64,000 bases of DNA, taken from positions 62,001-126,000 of the forward strand of contig NZ_JAFCKQ010000009.1 in the NCBI RefSeq assembly GCF_018130215.1. The letters are read 5' to 3'. Made by a program: the position numbers and the translations under genes. The notes under the pieces are model-generated. The model saw nothing but the letters and a program-made list of their open reading frames with translations, searched no databases and was not told the origin of the DNA. Shown here piece by piece: positions 27,465 through 37,359 of the stretch. Within the stretch, counting starts at the first letter, position 1. The number at the start of each line of letters is the position of its first letter. The DNA comes from Bradyrhizobium jicamae. Lineage in GTDB: Bacteria > Pseudomonadota > Alphaproteobacteria > Rhizobiales > Xanthobacteraceae.

Positions 27465-27471
27465 TGACGAT

Positions 27472-29700
27472 CTACTGCGACGGCGCCGCATTCGTCTCCT
27501 GCCTCATGGCAGGTTGATCGCTCTTTGCCATCGCTGCGCCGGCGTCCTCGAACCGCGCGCGGTACACCGCAAAATTCTCCATCACGCGCTGCACGTAGTT
27601 GCGCGTCTCCGAGATCGGAATCCGCTCCACCCAATCGACCGGATCGACGTTGGGATCACGTGGATCGCCATAGGCCTTGACCCAGTCGCGGACGCGGCCG
27701 CGGCCGGCATTGTAGCCGGCGAAGGTCATGATGTGGCAGCCGTGATATTCCGACAGCAGCGCGCTGAGCTCCGCCGCACCCATCTGGGTGTTGTAGACGG
27801 GATCTGACACCATGCGATCCCAGTCATAGCTGACGCCGAAGCGCTTTGCGGTGTCGCGCCCGGCTTCCGGCGTCACCTGCATCAGCCCGACGGCGTTGGC
27901 CGATGACTTGTCGCGCTGGTCGAACGCGCTTTCGGTGCGCGCCACCGAATAGGTCATGCTGCGCCCGATATCGGGGGCGATCGGTGAATGCTTGGGAATG
28001 CCGATGATCGGGAAGGCGTAGTGGTCGAAGGCGAGGCCGCGCCCGAGCGCGATCTTGCCGAGCTGCAACATGGCGCGGGCGTCGTTGTGGCGGCCGGTGA
28101 GCTCGCCCAGCGCCTCGAGCATGGCGACGTCGGAGCTTTCCTCGGCAAGGTCGGCGACAAAATAGAGCACCACGTCGGGCTCGCCGATGGCGTAGAGCAT
28201 GTCGGCGGCGCGGACCCGCTCGTCGTCCGCGCCGTTGCCGGCGATGGCGGCCGGCGAGGGCGCATGCAGGACGACCGCGTCGCGCCCGAGCTTGGTGAGC
28301 GCCAACTGGCCGTAATAGGCGGTCGGATAGCGCGCGGCAGCCTCGTAGTTGGCGCGCATCGCGGCAGTGTTGCCGAGCGCCTCGGCGGCGCGGCCGCGCC
28401 AATAGGCGGCGCGCGACAGCACGGTCGGATTGCTCTGGCCCTCATCGATCCGCGCAAAATGCGCGGCGGCGGTCCTGGCATCGTCGAGATAGCGCAGTGC
28501 GATCCAGCCGCTCATGAAGTGCATGTCGGAGCGGTAGTACGGATTGTCGGGCGCGGCCGCAGGGCGGATCACGTCATAGGCGGTCTGGTACTTGCCCTCA
28601 TCGAGCAGCTTGCGGGCCAGCAGGCGCCGATCACGCCACCACTGGTCGGTATCCTGCTGCGCCATCGTCTCCGGCGCTGCCGCGATGGTTACGCGGGCCG
28701 CGTCATCGATCCTGTTCTTTGCCAGCAGCCACTGGATGCGGCAGAGCGTGTAGCCGAGATCACGGCGGGCGTCGGCCGGGACATTGTCGAGCGCGTCCTC
28801 CGCCTTGCTCGACTGGCCGCGGACCGCGGCGCAGGCCTTGACGATTGCGAGTTCGTCGCTGCCGAGCAGCTTGGCGGCGCGCCGCGCACCGGCGAGGTCC
28901 TTGGCGCCGATCCGCTTGTCCATGCGCGCGCGATCGTCGTCGCGGGTCAACAGGTCCTTGAACGCGTCAAGGGCGTCGCTCTCGCTGCGATCGGACAGGT
29001 CCTCCGACCGCCAGGCCTCTCGCACCAGCCGCGTCGCACCATCGCGGTCGCCCTCGGCCAGCAGCACGCGAGCGAGCGCGAACTTGCCCTTGGCGCTGGC
29101 GGGCTGATCGAGCGTGAAGCCGTGCACCGTGGCGGCGTCGCTGCGCTCCTGCCACATCCGCGCCTCCGCGCGCCGGCGCAGCATCGCGACGCTCGGCCAA
29201 TCCGGATTGGCTGAAATGAACGCGGCGTAGCGACTGAAGGGGGCGTTCGACTCGGAGTGGCGCAGCAGGTACCACTCAACGAGCTTGCGGCCGACGGGAT
29301 CGGTGATCCGGTACTGGATCTCCGTCGCGTCGCCGGTCTTGCCCTTGCGGGCGGCGATGATCGCGTCCTTGACGGCGGCGAGGTCGCCGGAGAGTTCGGG
29401 AGCGGGCGCTTCGTCCGTCGCCGGAGATTTCCTGGACTCTGCCGATTTGGAGTCCGACGACTTTGATTTCGCGGACTTGCGGCCACTACCACCGTGCTTC
29501 GCGTGCCGGCGCTTGCCGGATGCGGCCTCGCGCGCGTGGTGCGCCGCCTTCGTGCCCGCGGCTTTCCTGTCACTGCCCTTCTTGTCAGGGGCGTGCGCGC
29601 TCTTCGTCTGGTGATGGGATTTCGCAGCTGCCTTGACCGGCAGCAGGGCAAGCGCGGCGACTGTGGCGAAACACGCCAGCGGACGTAGGCAACGGTTCAT
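27472..29700 (-). CDS. slt: Soluble lytic murein transglycosylase
   Basis: A 742-aa periplasmic protein that cleaves the MurNAc-GlcNAc bond of peptidoglycan. A signal peptide (MNRCLRPLACFATVAALALL) is followed by a basic Lys/His/Ser-rich region to about residue 100. An alpha-helical superhelix with many Ala/Arg repeats occupies the middle. The C-terminal SLT domain has the catalytic Glu in YSVARTESAFDQRDKSSANA, then VGLMQVTPEAGRDTAKRFG and FAGYNAGRGRVRDWVKAYGD. The basic N-terminal stretch is longer than in E. coli Slt70. Longer family members of this kind are common in rhizobia. Confidence 0.93.
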   Translation of the reverse strand: MNRCLRPLACFATVAALALLPVKAAAKSHHQTKSAHAPDKKGSDRKAAGTKAAHHAREAASGKRRHAKHGGSGRKSAKSKSSDSKSAESRKSPATDEAPAPELSGDLAAVKDAIIAARKGKTGDATEIQYRITDPVGRKLVEWYLLRHSESNAPFSRYAAFISANPDWPSVAMLRRRAEARMWQERSDAATVHGFTLDQPASAKGKFALARVLLAEGDRDGATRLVREAWRSEDLSDRSESDALDAFKDLLTRDDDRARMDKRIGAKDLAGARRAAKLLGSDELAIVKACAAVRGQSSKAEDALDNVPADARRDLGYTLCRIQWLLAKNRIDDAARVTIAAAPETMAQQDTDQWWRDRRLLARKLLDEGKYQTAYDVIRPAAAPDNPYYRSDMHFMSGWIALRYLDDARTAAAHFARIDEGQSNPTVLSRAAYWRGRAAEALGNTAAMRANYEAAARYPTAYYGQLALTKLGRDAVVLHAPSPAAIAGNGADDERVRAADMLYAIGEPDVVLYFVADLAEESSDVAMLEALGELTGRHNDARAMLQLGKIALGRGLAFDHYAFPIIGIPKHSPIAPDIGRSMTYSVARTESAFDQRDKSSANAVGLMQVTPEAGRDTAKRFGVSYDWDRMVSDPVYNTQMGAAELSALLSEYHGCHIMTFAGYNAGRGRVRDWVKAYGDPRDPNVDPVDWVERIPISETRNYVQRVMENFAVYRARFEDAGAAMAKSDQPAMRQETNAAPSQ

Positions 29701-30041
29701 TCCCTGGTCCCCCCTGCGAAACCATCAGGCACAAACAGATCGCATCATACGCGGCACAACGGACCGCAGTTTATCGCACCCTTGATTCGCAACCGTTAAA
29801 GCGGACGCAACTCAACAGGGAAAAGGCGGCGAAATGTGGAACGCAAGCTGTGGAACCCCAAGGGAACCGCGCGGAACCCGAAGGGAACCCGCAATCTTGC
29901 AGGCCCGTTCCTGCGCTATCCGTGGCATCAGACCGGATGTAGCCTTGGCGCGTTGCCGATCGGGGAATTGCCGATGTCGTGGATTGATCTGTTGACGCCG
30001 TGCTTGCCCATCGTCCGGCTCGCGATTTATGGTTTCCGGTC
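29701..30041. other. 341-bp intergenic region with an imperfect direct repeat
   Basis: This region separates the divergent transglycosylase and SMP-30 genes and should hold both promoters. The only pattern I see is a 17-base direct repeat with one mismatch, GGAACCCCAAGGGAACC at 29852-29868 and GGAACCCGAAGGGAACC at 29873-29889, 21 bp apart (two helical turns). A partial third copy, GGAACGCAAG, starts at 29838. No convincing ORF or RNA gene was found. Confidence 0.5.
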
Positions 30042-30893
30042 ATGACGGCGGCTGCAATGAAAACCATCCATGATGGCGGCCGCTATTTCGAGGGACCGCG
30101 CTGGCACGACGGGCGGCTATGGTTTGTCGACTGCATGGCGCGGACGCTGCTCAGCGTCAGTCCGGCGGGTGAGTTGCAGCAGCATGCCGAGGTGACAGAC
30201 GATACGCCGTGCGGCCTCGGCACGCTCCCTGGCGGCGACATCGTGGTGCTAACGATGTTCAGGAAGCGGCTGCTGCGATTTTCGGATGGCAAGCTCTCCC
30301 TTTACGCCGACCTTTCGCAACTCGCCAAGGGCACGATCGACGACATGATCGTGGACGGGCAGGGCCGCGCCTATGTCGGCGATCTCGGCTTCGACCTGCC
30401 GCCGCCTGAGGGCCGCGGCGCCGTCGGCCGCATCATCCTGGTGATGCCGGATGGCAGCGCGCGTGTCGTCGCTGACGGCTTGCGTTTTCCGAACGGCATT
30501 GCCGTCTCTTCGGATCATCGCCGGCTTGTCGTTGCCGAAATGGATGGCGCGTGCCTGGCCGACTACGACATTGCGCCCGACGGTGGCTTGCACCTTCGTG
30601 GCAGGTTCGGCTGCATGAACGCTCCCGACGGCATCTGCCTCGATCGCGACGGATCCACCTGGGTCGCATCCTTTACCGAGGACGCCTTCATCCGGGTCGG
30701 CAGCGACGGCGGCGAGCGTGAGCGGATCGCCGTGCCCGGCCGGCGCGCGCTGGCCTGCGCGCTCGGAGGGGCGGACCGGCGGACGCTGTTCTGCCTGAGC
30801 GCGGCGACGTCGTTTGCCGAGTTGCGGAAGGGCAAGTCGGTATCGCGGATCGATGTGGTCGAGGTCGAGACGCCGGGCGACGGATATCCCTGA
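30042..30893 (+). CDS. SMP-30/gluconolactonase/LRE family protein
   Basis: A 283-aa six-bladed beta-propeller lactonase-type protein. The metal site is suggested by Glu in YFEGPRWHDGRLWFVD, Asn in RFPNGIAVSSD and Asp in NAPDGICLDRDG. Members hydrolyse sugar lactones with a divalent metal. The ATG at 30042 or the one at 30057 is the likely start; the frame from 30000 lacks a recognisable site. No sugar-acid gene is adjacent, although such a cluster lies about 3.4 kb downstream. Substrate unknown. Confidence 0.85.
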   Translation: MTAAAMKTIHDGGRYFEGPRWHDGRLWFVDCMARTLLSVSPAGELQQHAEVTDDTPCGLGTLPGGDIVVLTMFRKRLLRFSDGKLSLYADLSQLAKGTIDDMIVDGQGRAYVGDLGFDLPPPEGRGAVGRIILVMPDGSARVVADGLRFPNGIAVSSDHRRLVVAEMDGACLADYDIAPDGGLHLRGRFGCMNAPDGICLDRDGSTWVASFTEDAFIRVGSDGGERERIAVPGRRALACALGGADRRTLFCLSAATSFAELRKGKSVSRIDVVEVETPGDGYP

Positions 30894-31042
30894 CACTCAT
30901 CTCGTCATCCCGGTGTCGCGCGACCGGAATAAACCGGCGTAGCTCCCGGTATCGATCTGGAGATACACCCAGAAACAAGTTGGGACGCGCGGCAACGCCA
31001 AAAATTGGTATGCAGCCACCGCGAGACCCTGCGGGAGGCTGA

Positions 31043-31255
31043 ATGACTGTTGCCGAAAACATCTTGCGCGAGGTGCGCTCAAACCCCGGCCAAACCGAGG
31101 ATCAACTCGCCGAGCGCCTTTTCGGGCGCGAAGGGGCGACCCAGCAGCGGGTCAATCCGACGTGCCGCAAGCTCGTCGCGAAAGGCTGGCTGCTAAGGCG
31201 CGGAAAGGGCGGCCCGTCCGATCCATACACTTACCATTTGCCGGAGCGGATCTGA
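31043..31255 (+). CDS. Small 70-aa winged-helix-like protein
   Basis: The product starts MTVAENILREVRSNPGQTEDQLAERLFG and continues QQRVNPTCRKLVAKGWLLRRGKGG and YTYHLPERI. The order helix, acidic helix, recognition helix (QQRVNPTCRKL) and beta wing (WLLRRGKGGPSDPYTYHL) fits a MarR/ArsR-like winged helix of minimal size. A purine-rich GGGAGG lies about 10 bases upstream. It stands alone, 149 bp after the SMP-30 gene. DNA binding is inferred from the pattern only. Confidence 0.65.
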   Translation: MTVAENILREVRSNPGQTEDQLAERLFGREGATQQRVNPTCRKLVAKGWLLRRGKGGPSDPYTYHLPERI

Positions 31256-31559
31256 GCGAGTTCAGCTCGGCCTGCAACTTGAGAGAGTGCTTTCGGCTGG
31301 ATTGCAATTTCATATCTCATCTGTCCCGACGCCCATAAGGATTCATAATAGATGGTTGCCTGGCGGCCACGATTGTGATCCCGTCGCAACAGTTGCCGAC
31401 ATTTAACCTTAAAAACAGGTAGCCAGCATTCACGCCGCTTTTTGGCCACACCCAGCCGTGAAAGGATGTTCATAAAGCTGAATTGCCAGCGCTCGCGACG
31501 ACGGGAGAACTTTTGCTCCTTCCCGCGTTGTGAGAAGGGAGGCTGGAGACAGGTTCGCG
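31256..31559. other. 304-bp intergenic region upstream of ilvD
   Basis: The stretch is noticeably richer in A/T than its surroundings (for example around 31300-31480) and should contain the ilvD promoter. I see no leader peptide rich in branched-chain codons, no attenuator-like hairpin with T-run and no riboswitch that I can name. An 80-codon minus-strand frame crosses it but has no supporting features. Confidence 0.4.
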
Positions 31560-33284
31560 ATGGACGCCAAGACGAACATCAAGGGCAGGCTGCCGAGCCG
31601 TCACGTGACGGAGGGGCCCGAACGCGCGCCGCATCGCTCCTATCTCTATGCCATGGGGCTGACGACAGCCCAGATTCATCAACCGTTTGTCGGCGTTGCT
31701 TCATGCTGGAATGAAGCCGCGCCCTGCAACATCTCGCTGATGCGCCAGGCGCAGGCCGTGAAAAAGGGCGTGGCTTCGGCCGGCGGCACGCCGCGCGAGT
31801 TCTGCACCATCACCGTTACCGACGGCATCGCGATGGGCCATGACGGCATGCGCTCGTCATTGCCGTCGCGCGAATGCATCGCCGATTCGGTCGAACTCAC
31901 CGTCCGCGGCCACTCCTATGACGCGCTCGTCGGGCTCGCCGGCTGCGACAAGTCGCTTCCGGGCATGATGATGGCGATGGTCCGCCTCAACGTGCCCTCG
32001 ATCTTCATCTATGGCGGCTCGATCCTGCCCGGCAACTTCCGCGGGCAGCCGGTCACTGTGCAAGACATGTTCGAGGCGGTCGGCAAGCACTCGGTCGGCG
32101 CCATGTCGGACGAGGATCTTGACGAGATCGAGCGGGTGGCATGCCCCTCGGCCGGTGCCTGCGGAGCCCAGTTCACCGCCAACACCATGGCCACCGTCTC
32201 GGAGGCGATCGGGCTCGCGCTGCCGTATTCGGCCGGGGCTCCTGCGCCTTACGAGATCCGGGACTCCTTCTGCGCCGCGGCAGGCGAGAAGGTGATGGAG
32301 CTGATCGAGAAGAACATCAGGCCCCGTGACATCGTCACCCGCCAAGCCCTTGAAAATGCTGCGGCTGTGGTTGCAGCCTCAGGTGGTTCGACCAATGCCG
32401 CGCTACACCTGCCGGCGATCGCGCATGAGTGCGGGATCAAGTTCAATTTGTTCGATGTTGCAGAAATCTTCAAAAAGACTCCTTACGTCGCGGATTTGAA
32501 GCCGGGCGGCCGTTATGTTGCCAAAGACATGTTCGAAGTTGGCGGCATTCCGCTGTTGATGAAGACGCTGCTCGATAATGGCCACCTGCACGGGGATTGC
32601 TTGACCGTCACGGGCCGAACGATCGCTGAAAACCTCAAAGGCGTGAAATGGAATCCGCACCAGGATGTGGTGCGGCCCGCTGACAAGCCGATCACCATTA
32701 CCGGTGGCGTTGTCGGGTTGAAGGGTAATCTCGCTCCGGAGGGTGCGATCGTGAAGGTCGCGGGCATGTCCAGTCTGAAGTTCACCGGTCCGGCCCGGTG
32801 CTTCGACCGTGAGGAAGATGCCTTCGAGGCCGTCCAGAAGCGCACCTACCGGGAAGGCGAGGTCATCGTGATCCGCTACGAGGGCCCGAAGGGCGGCCCC
32901 GGCATGCGGGAGATGCTGGCGACCACGGCTGCGCTGACCGGGCAGGGCATGGGTGGCAAGGTCGCCCTGATCACTGACGGACGGTTCTCGGGCGCCACCC
33001 GCGGCTTCTGCATCGGCCATATTGGGCCGGAGGCGGCGGTCGGCGGGCCGATCGCCCTGTTGCAGGACGGCGACATCATCGAGATCGATGCCGACGCCGG
33101 AGTACTTAACGTAAAATTGAGCGACGCAGAGCTCGCAAATCGTAAGACCAAATGGGCCCCCCGCGCGACGAACCATACAACTGGTGCGCTGTGGAAGTAC
33201 GCCGAGCAAGTGGGGCCGGCGGTGGATGGCGCTGTCACCCATCCGGGTGGCGCGCACGAGAAACAGTGTTATGCGGACGTTTAG
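31560..33284 (+). CDS. ilvD: Dihydroxy-acid dehydratase
   Basis: A 574-aa iron-sulfur dehydratase of the IlvD/Edd family, third step of valine/isoleucine synthesis. Likely cluster cysteines are in [22 protein letters not shown] and [38 protein letters not shown] near the C-terminus is the family signature. The start at 31560 ([19 protein letters not shown]) gives the length usual for this branch. [10 protein letters not shown] and overall length argue for IlvD over sugar-acid dehydratases of the same family. The last codons overlap the next gene. Confidence 0.93.
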   Translation: MDAKTNIKGRLPSRHVTEGPERAPHRSYLYAMGLTTAQIHQPFVGVASCWNEAAPCNISLMRQAQAVKKGVASAGGTPREFCTITVTDGIAMGHDGMRSSLPSRECIADSVELTVRGHSYDALVGLAGCDKSLPGMMMAMVRLNVPSIFIYGGSILPGNFRGQPVTVQDMFEAVGKHSVGAMSDEDLDEIERVACPSAGACGAQFTANTMATVSEAIGLALPYSAGAPAPYEIRDSFCAAAGEKVMELIEKNIRPRDIVTRQALENAAAVVAASGGSTNAALHLPAIAHECGIKFNLFDVAEIFKKTPYVADLKPGGRYVAKDMFEVGGIPLLMKTLLDNGHLHGDCLTVTGRTIAENLKGVKWNPHQDVVRPADKPITITGGVVGLKGNLAPEGAIVKVAGMSSLKFTGPARCFDREEDAFEAVQKRTYREGEVIVIRYEGPKGGPGMREMLATTAALTGQGMGGKVALITDGRFSGATRGFCIGHIGPEAAVGGPIALLQDGDIIEIDADAGVLNVKLSDAELANRKTKWAPRATNHTTGALWKYAEQVGPAVDGAVTHPGGAHEKQCYADV

Positions 33285-34113
33285 GCGTACGATATTGGCG
33301 TTGGCGTTAGGGGCCATTCCGGTGGCGGGCCCCGGATTCGGATTCGACGGAGCCCCTGTCAACGCCAAGGACACCGCGCTTCCGGTGGTGTCGCCGCAGC
33401 CCGGCACGGCCGGGGCCCTCAAGCGGACCGCAGCCCCGGCAACCTCTGCCTCGGCCGACCCGGCTGACGCGATCCCGAACTCCACCGTGATGTCGCTGGC
33501 CGAAAGCGGCCATCCGATCGCGCAGTGGAAGCTCGGCAAGATGTATGCCGATGGCGACGGCGTCGCCCAGGACGACCTGCGCGCATTCGAATATTTCAGC
33601 CGAATTGCCAATGCGCACGCCGAGGACAACCCTATGGGGCCGCAAGCCTCGGTCGTGGCCAACGCCTTCGTCGCGCTTGGCCGCTACTATCTCAGTGGCA
33701 TTCCAAACTCCAAGATCAAGGCCGACCCCGAGCGCGCGCGGGAGATGCTCTCCTATGCCGCATCCTATTTCAGCAATGCCGACGCTCAATACGACCTGGC
33801 ACGGCTGTACCTGAAGACGCCGGACGCCTCGCGGGACGATTTCCGTTATGGCGCGCGATGGCTCAACCTGGCCGCCCAGAAGGGCCAGCACCAGGCGCAG
33901 GCGCTGCTCGGCCAGATGCTGTTCAACGGCGACCGCCTGCCACCGCAGCGCGCGCGTGGCCTGATGTGGCTGACCCTGGCGCGTGACAGCGCGACGCCTG
34001 AAGAGACCTGGATCAAGGAAAACTACAACCGGGCCGTCGCGAAGGCATCCGAGGACGACAAGACCATGGCGCTCCAGATGCTCGAGCACTGGGTGCAGGG
34101 TCGCCGCGACTGA
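33271..34113 (+). CDS. Exported Sel1/tetratricopeptide-repeat protein
   Basis: A 280-aa protein with a signal peptide [20 protein letters not shown]. Sel1-like repeats follow: [52 protein letters not shown] and [17 protein letters not shown]. Such proteins act as periplasmic adaptors. I chose the ATG at 33271, which overlaps the ilvD end by 14 bp, because the signal peptide begins there. The overlap suggests joint transcription with ilvD. Partner unknown. Confidence 0.82.
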   Translation: MRTFRRTILALALGAIPVAGPGFGFDGAPVNAKDTALPVVSPQPGTAGALKRTAAPATSASADPADAIPNSTVMSLAESGHPIAQWKLGKMYADGDGVAQDDLRAFEYFSRIANAHAEDNPMGPQASVVANAFVALGRYYLSGIPNSKIKADPERAREMLSYAASYFSNADAQYDLARLYLKTPDASRDDFRYGARWLNLAAQKGQHQAQALLGQMLFNGDRLPPQRARGLMWLTLARDSATPEETWIKENYNRAVAKASEDDKTMALQMLEHWVQGRRD

Positions 34114-34300
34114 TCCCCGACGCGGCAGCCACCGCGTTGCCGTATGTCCTGTGGTCCCTTCAAATCACGCGCCGAGCAGCGACTCGATGCTGCAATCGAG
34201 CAGGCGCGGATCGATGCCGGCCTCCAAGCAGCCGTATCAACGGGACACCTGCAATCAAGAACATGGACCCGCTCGACGCGGGCTCCGGGAGGACATCGCG

Positions 34301-35500
34301 ATGAAGATCACCTCGATCGAGACCCTGCGCACGGATGAATTCGCCAATGTGATCTGGGTTCGGGTACATACCGACACCGGGCTGATCGGGCTGGGCGAGA
34401 CCTTCTACGGCGCGGGCGCGGTCGAAGCGCAGATCCACGACACCTTTGCCGGCCGGTTGCTCGGCCGCAATCCGCTCCACATCGAGGCGATCCATCGCGA
34501 CATGCTCAATCTGCCGATGGCGCAGTCCTCGACAGGCGTCGAGTATCGCGCGGCGTCGGCGATCGACATTGCGCTGTGGGATCTGTTCGGCAAGGTCTGC
34601 GGACAGCCGGTGCACCAGATGCTCGGCGGCCTCTGCCGCGACAAGCAGCGCATCTACAACACCTGCGCCGGCACCAAATATGTCCGCTCCACCAATATCC
34701 GCCCGGTGTCGAACTGGAACCTGGGCGAGGCGCAGGGCCCCTACGAGGACCTCGACGCCTTCATGACCCGCGCCGATGCGCTCGCCGAAAGCCTGCTCGA
34801 GAGCGGCATCTCGGCGATGAAGATCTGGCCGTTCGATCCGCCGGCGCAGGAGAACAACGGCCTCTACATCACTGCGGCGCAGATGAAGCAGGCGATCGAG
34901 CCGTTCGAGAAGATCCGCAAGGCGGTCGGCGACCGGATGGAGATCATGGTCGAACTCCACTCGCTGTGGAACCTGCCGACCGCCAAGCAGATCGCGCGTG
35001 CGCTCGAGCCCTACAAGCCGACCTGGTACGAGGATCCGATCCGGATGAACTCGCCGCAGGCGCTCGCGGAATATGCGCGCTCGACCGACGTCTGGGTCTG
35101 CGCCAGCGAGACACTCGGCTCGCGTTTTCCTTACAAGGACATGCTCGACCGCGACGCCATGCATGTGGTGATGGCCGATCTGTGCTGGACCGGCGGTCTC
35201 ACCGAAGGCCGCAAGATCGCGGCAATGGCGGAGACCTATCACCGGCCGTTCGCACCGCATGACTGCATCGGGCCGGTCGGCTTCATCGCCGCGATCCACA
35301 TGTCGTTCAGCCAGCCCAACACGCTGATCCAGGAATCCGTGCGTGCGTTCTACAAGGGCTGGTACAACGAGCTTGTCACCACCATGCCCGTGATCAAGGA
35401 TGGCTACGTCTATCCGATGGAAGGGCCGGGGCTCGGCGTCGACCTGCTTCCCGCGGTGTTCGACCGTTCCGACCTGACGGTTCGCCGCTCCAACGTGTGA
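34301..35500 (+). CDS. Mandelate racemase/muconate lactonizing-type sugar-acid dehydratase
   Basis: A 399-aa enolase-superfamily enzyme. The three metal ligands are Glu218 (MVELHSLW), Glu244 (WYEDPI) and Glu270 (CASETLG). The acid/base groups are Lys174 (SAMKIW) and the Asp293-His320 pair (MADLCWTGG and APHDCIG), as in the mandelate racemase subgroup. The ATG at 34301 has GGGAGGA upstream; the longer frame from 33983 overlaps the Sel1 gene. It heads a cluster with an SDR and an idonate-type dehydrogenase, so it most likely dehydrates an aldonic or uronic acid. Exact substrate unknown. Confidence 0.87.
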   Translation: MKITSIETLRTDEFANVIWVRVHTDTGLIGLGETFYGAGAVEAQIHDTFAGRLLGRNPLHIEAIHRDMLNLPMAQSSTGVEYRAASAIDIALWDLFGKVCGQPVHQMLGGLCRDKQRIYNTCAGTKYVRSTNIRPVSNWNLGEAQGPYEDLDAFMTRADALAESLLESGISAMKIWPFDPPAQENNGLYITAAQMKQAIEPFEKIRKAVGDRMEIMVELHSLWNLPTAKQIARALEPYKPTWYEDPIRMNSPQALAEYARSTDVWVCASETLGSRFPYKDMLDRDAMHVVMADLCWTGGLTEGRKIAAMAETYHRPFAPHDCIGPVGFIAAIHMSFSQPNTLIQESVRAFYKGWYNELVTTMPVIKDGYVYPMEGPGLGVDLLPAVFDRSDLTVRRSNV

Positions 35501-35511
35501 GGACCTTTGCA

Positions 35512-36279
35512 ATGAGCACCGCACTGTTCGATCTTTCCGGCCGCACGGCGCTCGTGACCGGCTCCTCCCGCGGCCTCGGCCGTGCCATCGCCGAGGGCAT
35601 GGCGAAGGCCGGCGCACGGCTGATCATCAACGGCGTCGATCCTGACCGGGTCGAGAAGACCGTCGCCGAGTTTCGCGCCGCCGGACACCAGGCCGACGGC
35701 GTCGCCTTCGACGTCACCGACGAGCCGGCGGTGGTCGGTGCCTTCGAGCGTTTCGATCGCGAGGGCATCGCCGTCGACATCCTCGTCAACAATGCCGGCA
35801 TCCAGCGCCGCAAGCCGCTGGTCGAGTTCACCACGGAGGAATGGCGCAAGGTGATCGAGACCAACCTGACCAGTGCCTTCATCGCCGGGCGCGAGGCGGC
35901 CAGGCGGATGATCCCCCGCAAGCGCGGCAAGATCATCAACATCGGCTCGCTCGGCAGCGAATTGGCGCGGCCCACCATCGCGCCTTACACCGCGGCGAAG
36001 GGCGGCATCAGAAACCTGACGCGATCGATGGCTGTCGAATGGGCGCAGAGCGGCATCCAGGCCAACGCGATCGGTCCCGGCTACATGCTGACCGACATGA
36101 ACGAGGCGCTGATGTCGAACCCCGAGTTCAACAACTGGCTGATGTCGCGCGTCCCGGCCAAGCGCTGGGGCAAGCCCGACGAGCTGGTCGGCGCCGCAAT
36201 CTTCCTGGCGTCGGAGGCGTCCAACTACGTCAACGGGCAGACCATCTATGTCGACGGCGGAATGCTGGCGGCGATGTGA
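35512..36279 (+). CDS. Short-chain dehydrogenase, gluconate 5-dehydrogenase-like
   Basis: A 255-aa classical SDR. The cofactor motif is ALVTGSSRGLGRAIAEGM, followed by VDILVNNAGIQRRKP, the catalytic Ser in INIGSLGSE and Tyr/Lys in PYTAAKGGIRNLTR. GYMLTDMNEALMSNPEF and GQTIYVDGGMLAAM are close to the IdnO type that interconverts 5-ketogluconate and gluconate. It starts 11 bases after the dehydratase, with GAGGA upstream. Confidence 0.88.
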   Translation: MSTALFDLSGRTALVTGSSRGLGRAIAEGMAKAGARLIINGVDPDRVEKTVAEFRAAGHQADGVAFDVTDEPAVVGAFERFDREGIAVDILVNNAGIQRRKPLVEFTTEEWRKVIETNLTSAFIAGREAARRMIPRKRGKIINIGSLGSELARPTIAPYTAAKGGIRNLTRSMAVEWAQSGIQANAIGPGYMLTDMNEALMSNPEFNNWLMSRVPAKRWGKPDELVGAAIFLASEASNYVNGQTIYVDGGMLAAM

Positions 36280-36320
36280 TTGAAGCGTTCCGGTCGGCCA
36301 TCAACCGAGGGATTGAATCC

Positions 36321-37352
36321 ATGCGCGCCGTCGTCATCCACGCCCCGCACGATCTTCGGATCGACAATTTCGAAAATCCGGCGCCGGCGCCGCATCAGGT
36401 GCGGGTGAAGATCGCAGCCGGCGGCATCTGCGGCTCGGACCTGCACTACTATCACCATGGCGGCTTCGGCACGGTGCGGATCCAACAGCCGATGGCGCTC
36501 GGGCATGAGATCTCGGGGACCATCGCCGATGTCGGCACCGGTGTTGCCGATCTGCGTCCGGGGATGCGGGTCGCGGTCAATCCGAGCCTGCCCTGCGGAC
36601 AGTGCGCCTATTGCCGCGAAGGCATGCGCAACCAGTGCACCGACATGCGCTTCCTTGGCAGCGCGATGCGTTTTCCCCACGTGCAGGGCGGCTTTCGCGA
36701 GTTCATCACGGTCGACGCCACGCAGGCGATCCCGATCGCCGACCGCCTGTCTTTCGCCGAGGCCGCGATGGCCGAGCCCTTTGCCGTCTGCCTGCATGCC
36801 GGTCGCCAGGCTGGCAGCCTGCTCGGCAAGCGCGTGCTGGTGACCGGCTGCGGGCCGATCGGGGCGCTGATGGTGGTGGTCGCCCGCCATGGCGGTGCTG
36901 CCGAGATCATCGCGACCGATATCGCGGAGGCGCCGCTTGCGACTGTCCGCACGCTCGGCGCGACGCGTGCGATCAACAGCGCGACGGAAACCACGGCGCT
37001 CGATCCCTACAAGGCCGGCAAGGGCCATTTCGACGTGCTGTTCGAGGCCTCGGGCAACCAGGCTGCGCTGCGGTCTGCGCTCGATCTGCTGCGGCCCGGC
37101 GGCATCATCGTGCAGGTGGGGCTCGGCGGCGAGGTGATGCTGCCGATCAACACCATCGTTGCCAAGGAGCTGCAGCTGCGCGGCACCTTCCGGTTCGACC
37201 CCGAATTCGAGCTGGCGCTGCGGCTGATGGGCGAGGGGCTGGTTGACCTCAAGCCGCTGGTGTCGGCGTCCGTTCCGTTCGAGTCGGCGGTCGATGCGTT
37301 CGAGCTCGCCAGCGACCGCTCACGCGCGATGAAGGTACAGCTGACCTTCTGA
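36321..37352 (+). CDS. L-idonate 5-dehydrogenase-like zinc alcohol dehydrogenase
   Basis: A 343-aa MDR dehydrogenase with both zinc sites. Catalytic ligands are Cys37 (GGICGSDLHYY) and His62/Glu63 (ALGHE). Structural cysteines are 92, 95, 98 and 106 (CGQCAYCREGMRNQC). The NAD(P) motif is VTGCGPIGALMVVVA. HYYHHGGFGTVRIQQPM matches the IdnD group oxidising L-idonate at C5. It follows the SDR by 41 bp. With the SDR it could interconvert sugar acids through a 5-keto intermediate. Confidence 0.88.
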   Translation: MRAVVIHAPHDLRIDNFENPAPAPHQVRVKIAAGGICGSDLHYYHHGGFGTVRIQQPMALGHEISGTIADVGTGVADLRPGMRVAVNPSLPCGQCAYCREGMRNQCTDMRFLGSAMRFPHVQGGFREFITVDATQAIPIADRLSFAEAAMAEPFAVCLHAGRQAGSLLGKRVLVTGCGPIGALMVVVARHGGAAEIIATDIAEAPLATVRTLGATRAINSATETTALDPYKAGKGHFDVLFEASGNQAALRSALDLLRPGGIIVQVGLGGEVMLPINTIVAKELQLRGTFRFDPEFELALRLMGEGLVDLKPLVSASVPFESAVDAFELASDRSRAMKVQLTF

Positions 37353-37359
37353 CGAAGCC

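Noticed and set aside
25373..27634. 753-codon minus-strand frame over thrC and the TctC gene
   Set aside because: Antisense shadow; the plus-strand proteins have clear catalytic motifs and a signal peptide.
31231..31473. 80-codon minus-strand frame between the small winged-helix gene and ilvD
   Set aside because: It overlaps the end of the small gene, lacks a clear ribosome binding site and has no recognisable features.
31560..33284. ilvD as a sugar-acid dehydratase linked to the downstream sugar cluster
   Set aside because: [10 protein letters not shown], length and overall pattern fit dihydroxy-acid dehydratase better, and the Sel1 gene separates it from the cluster.
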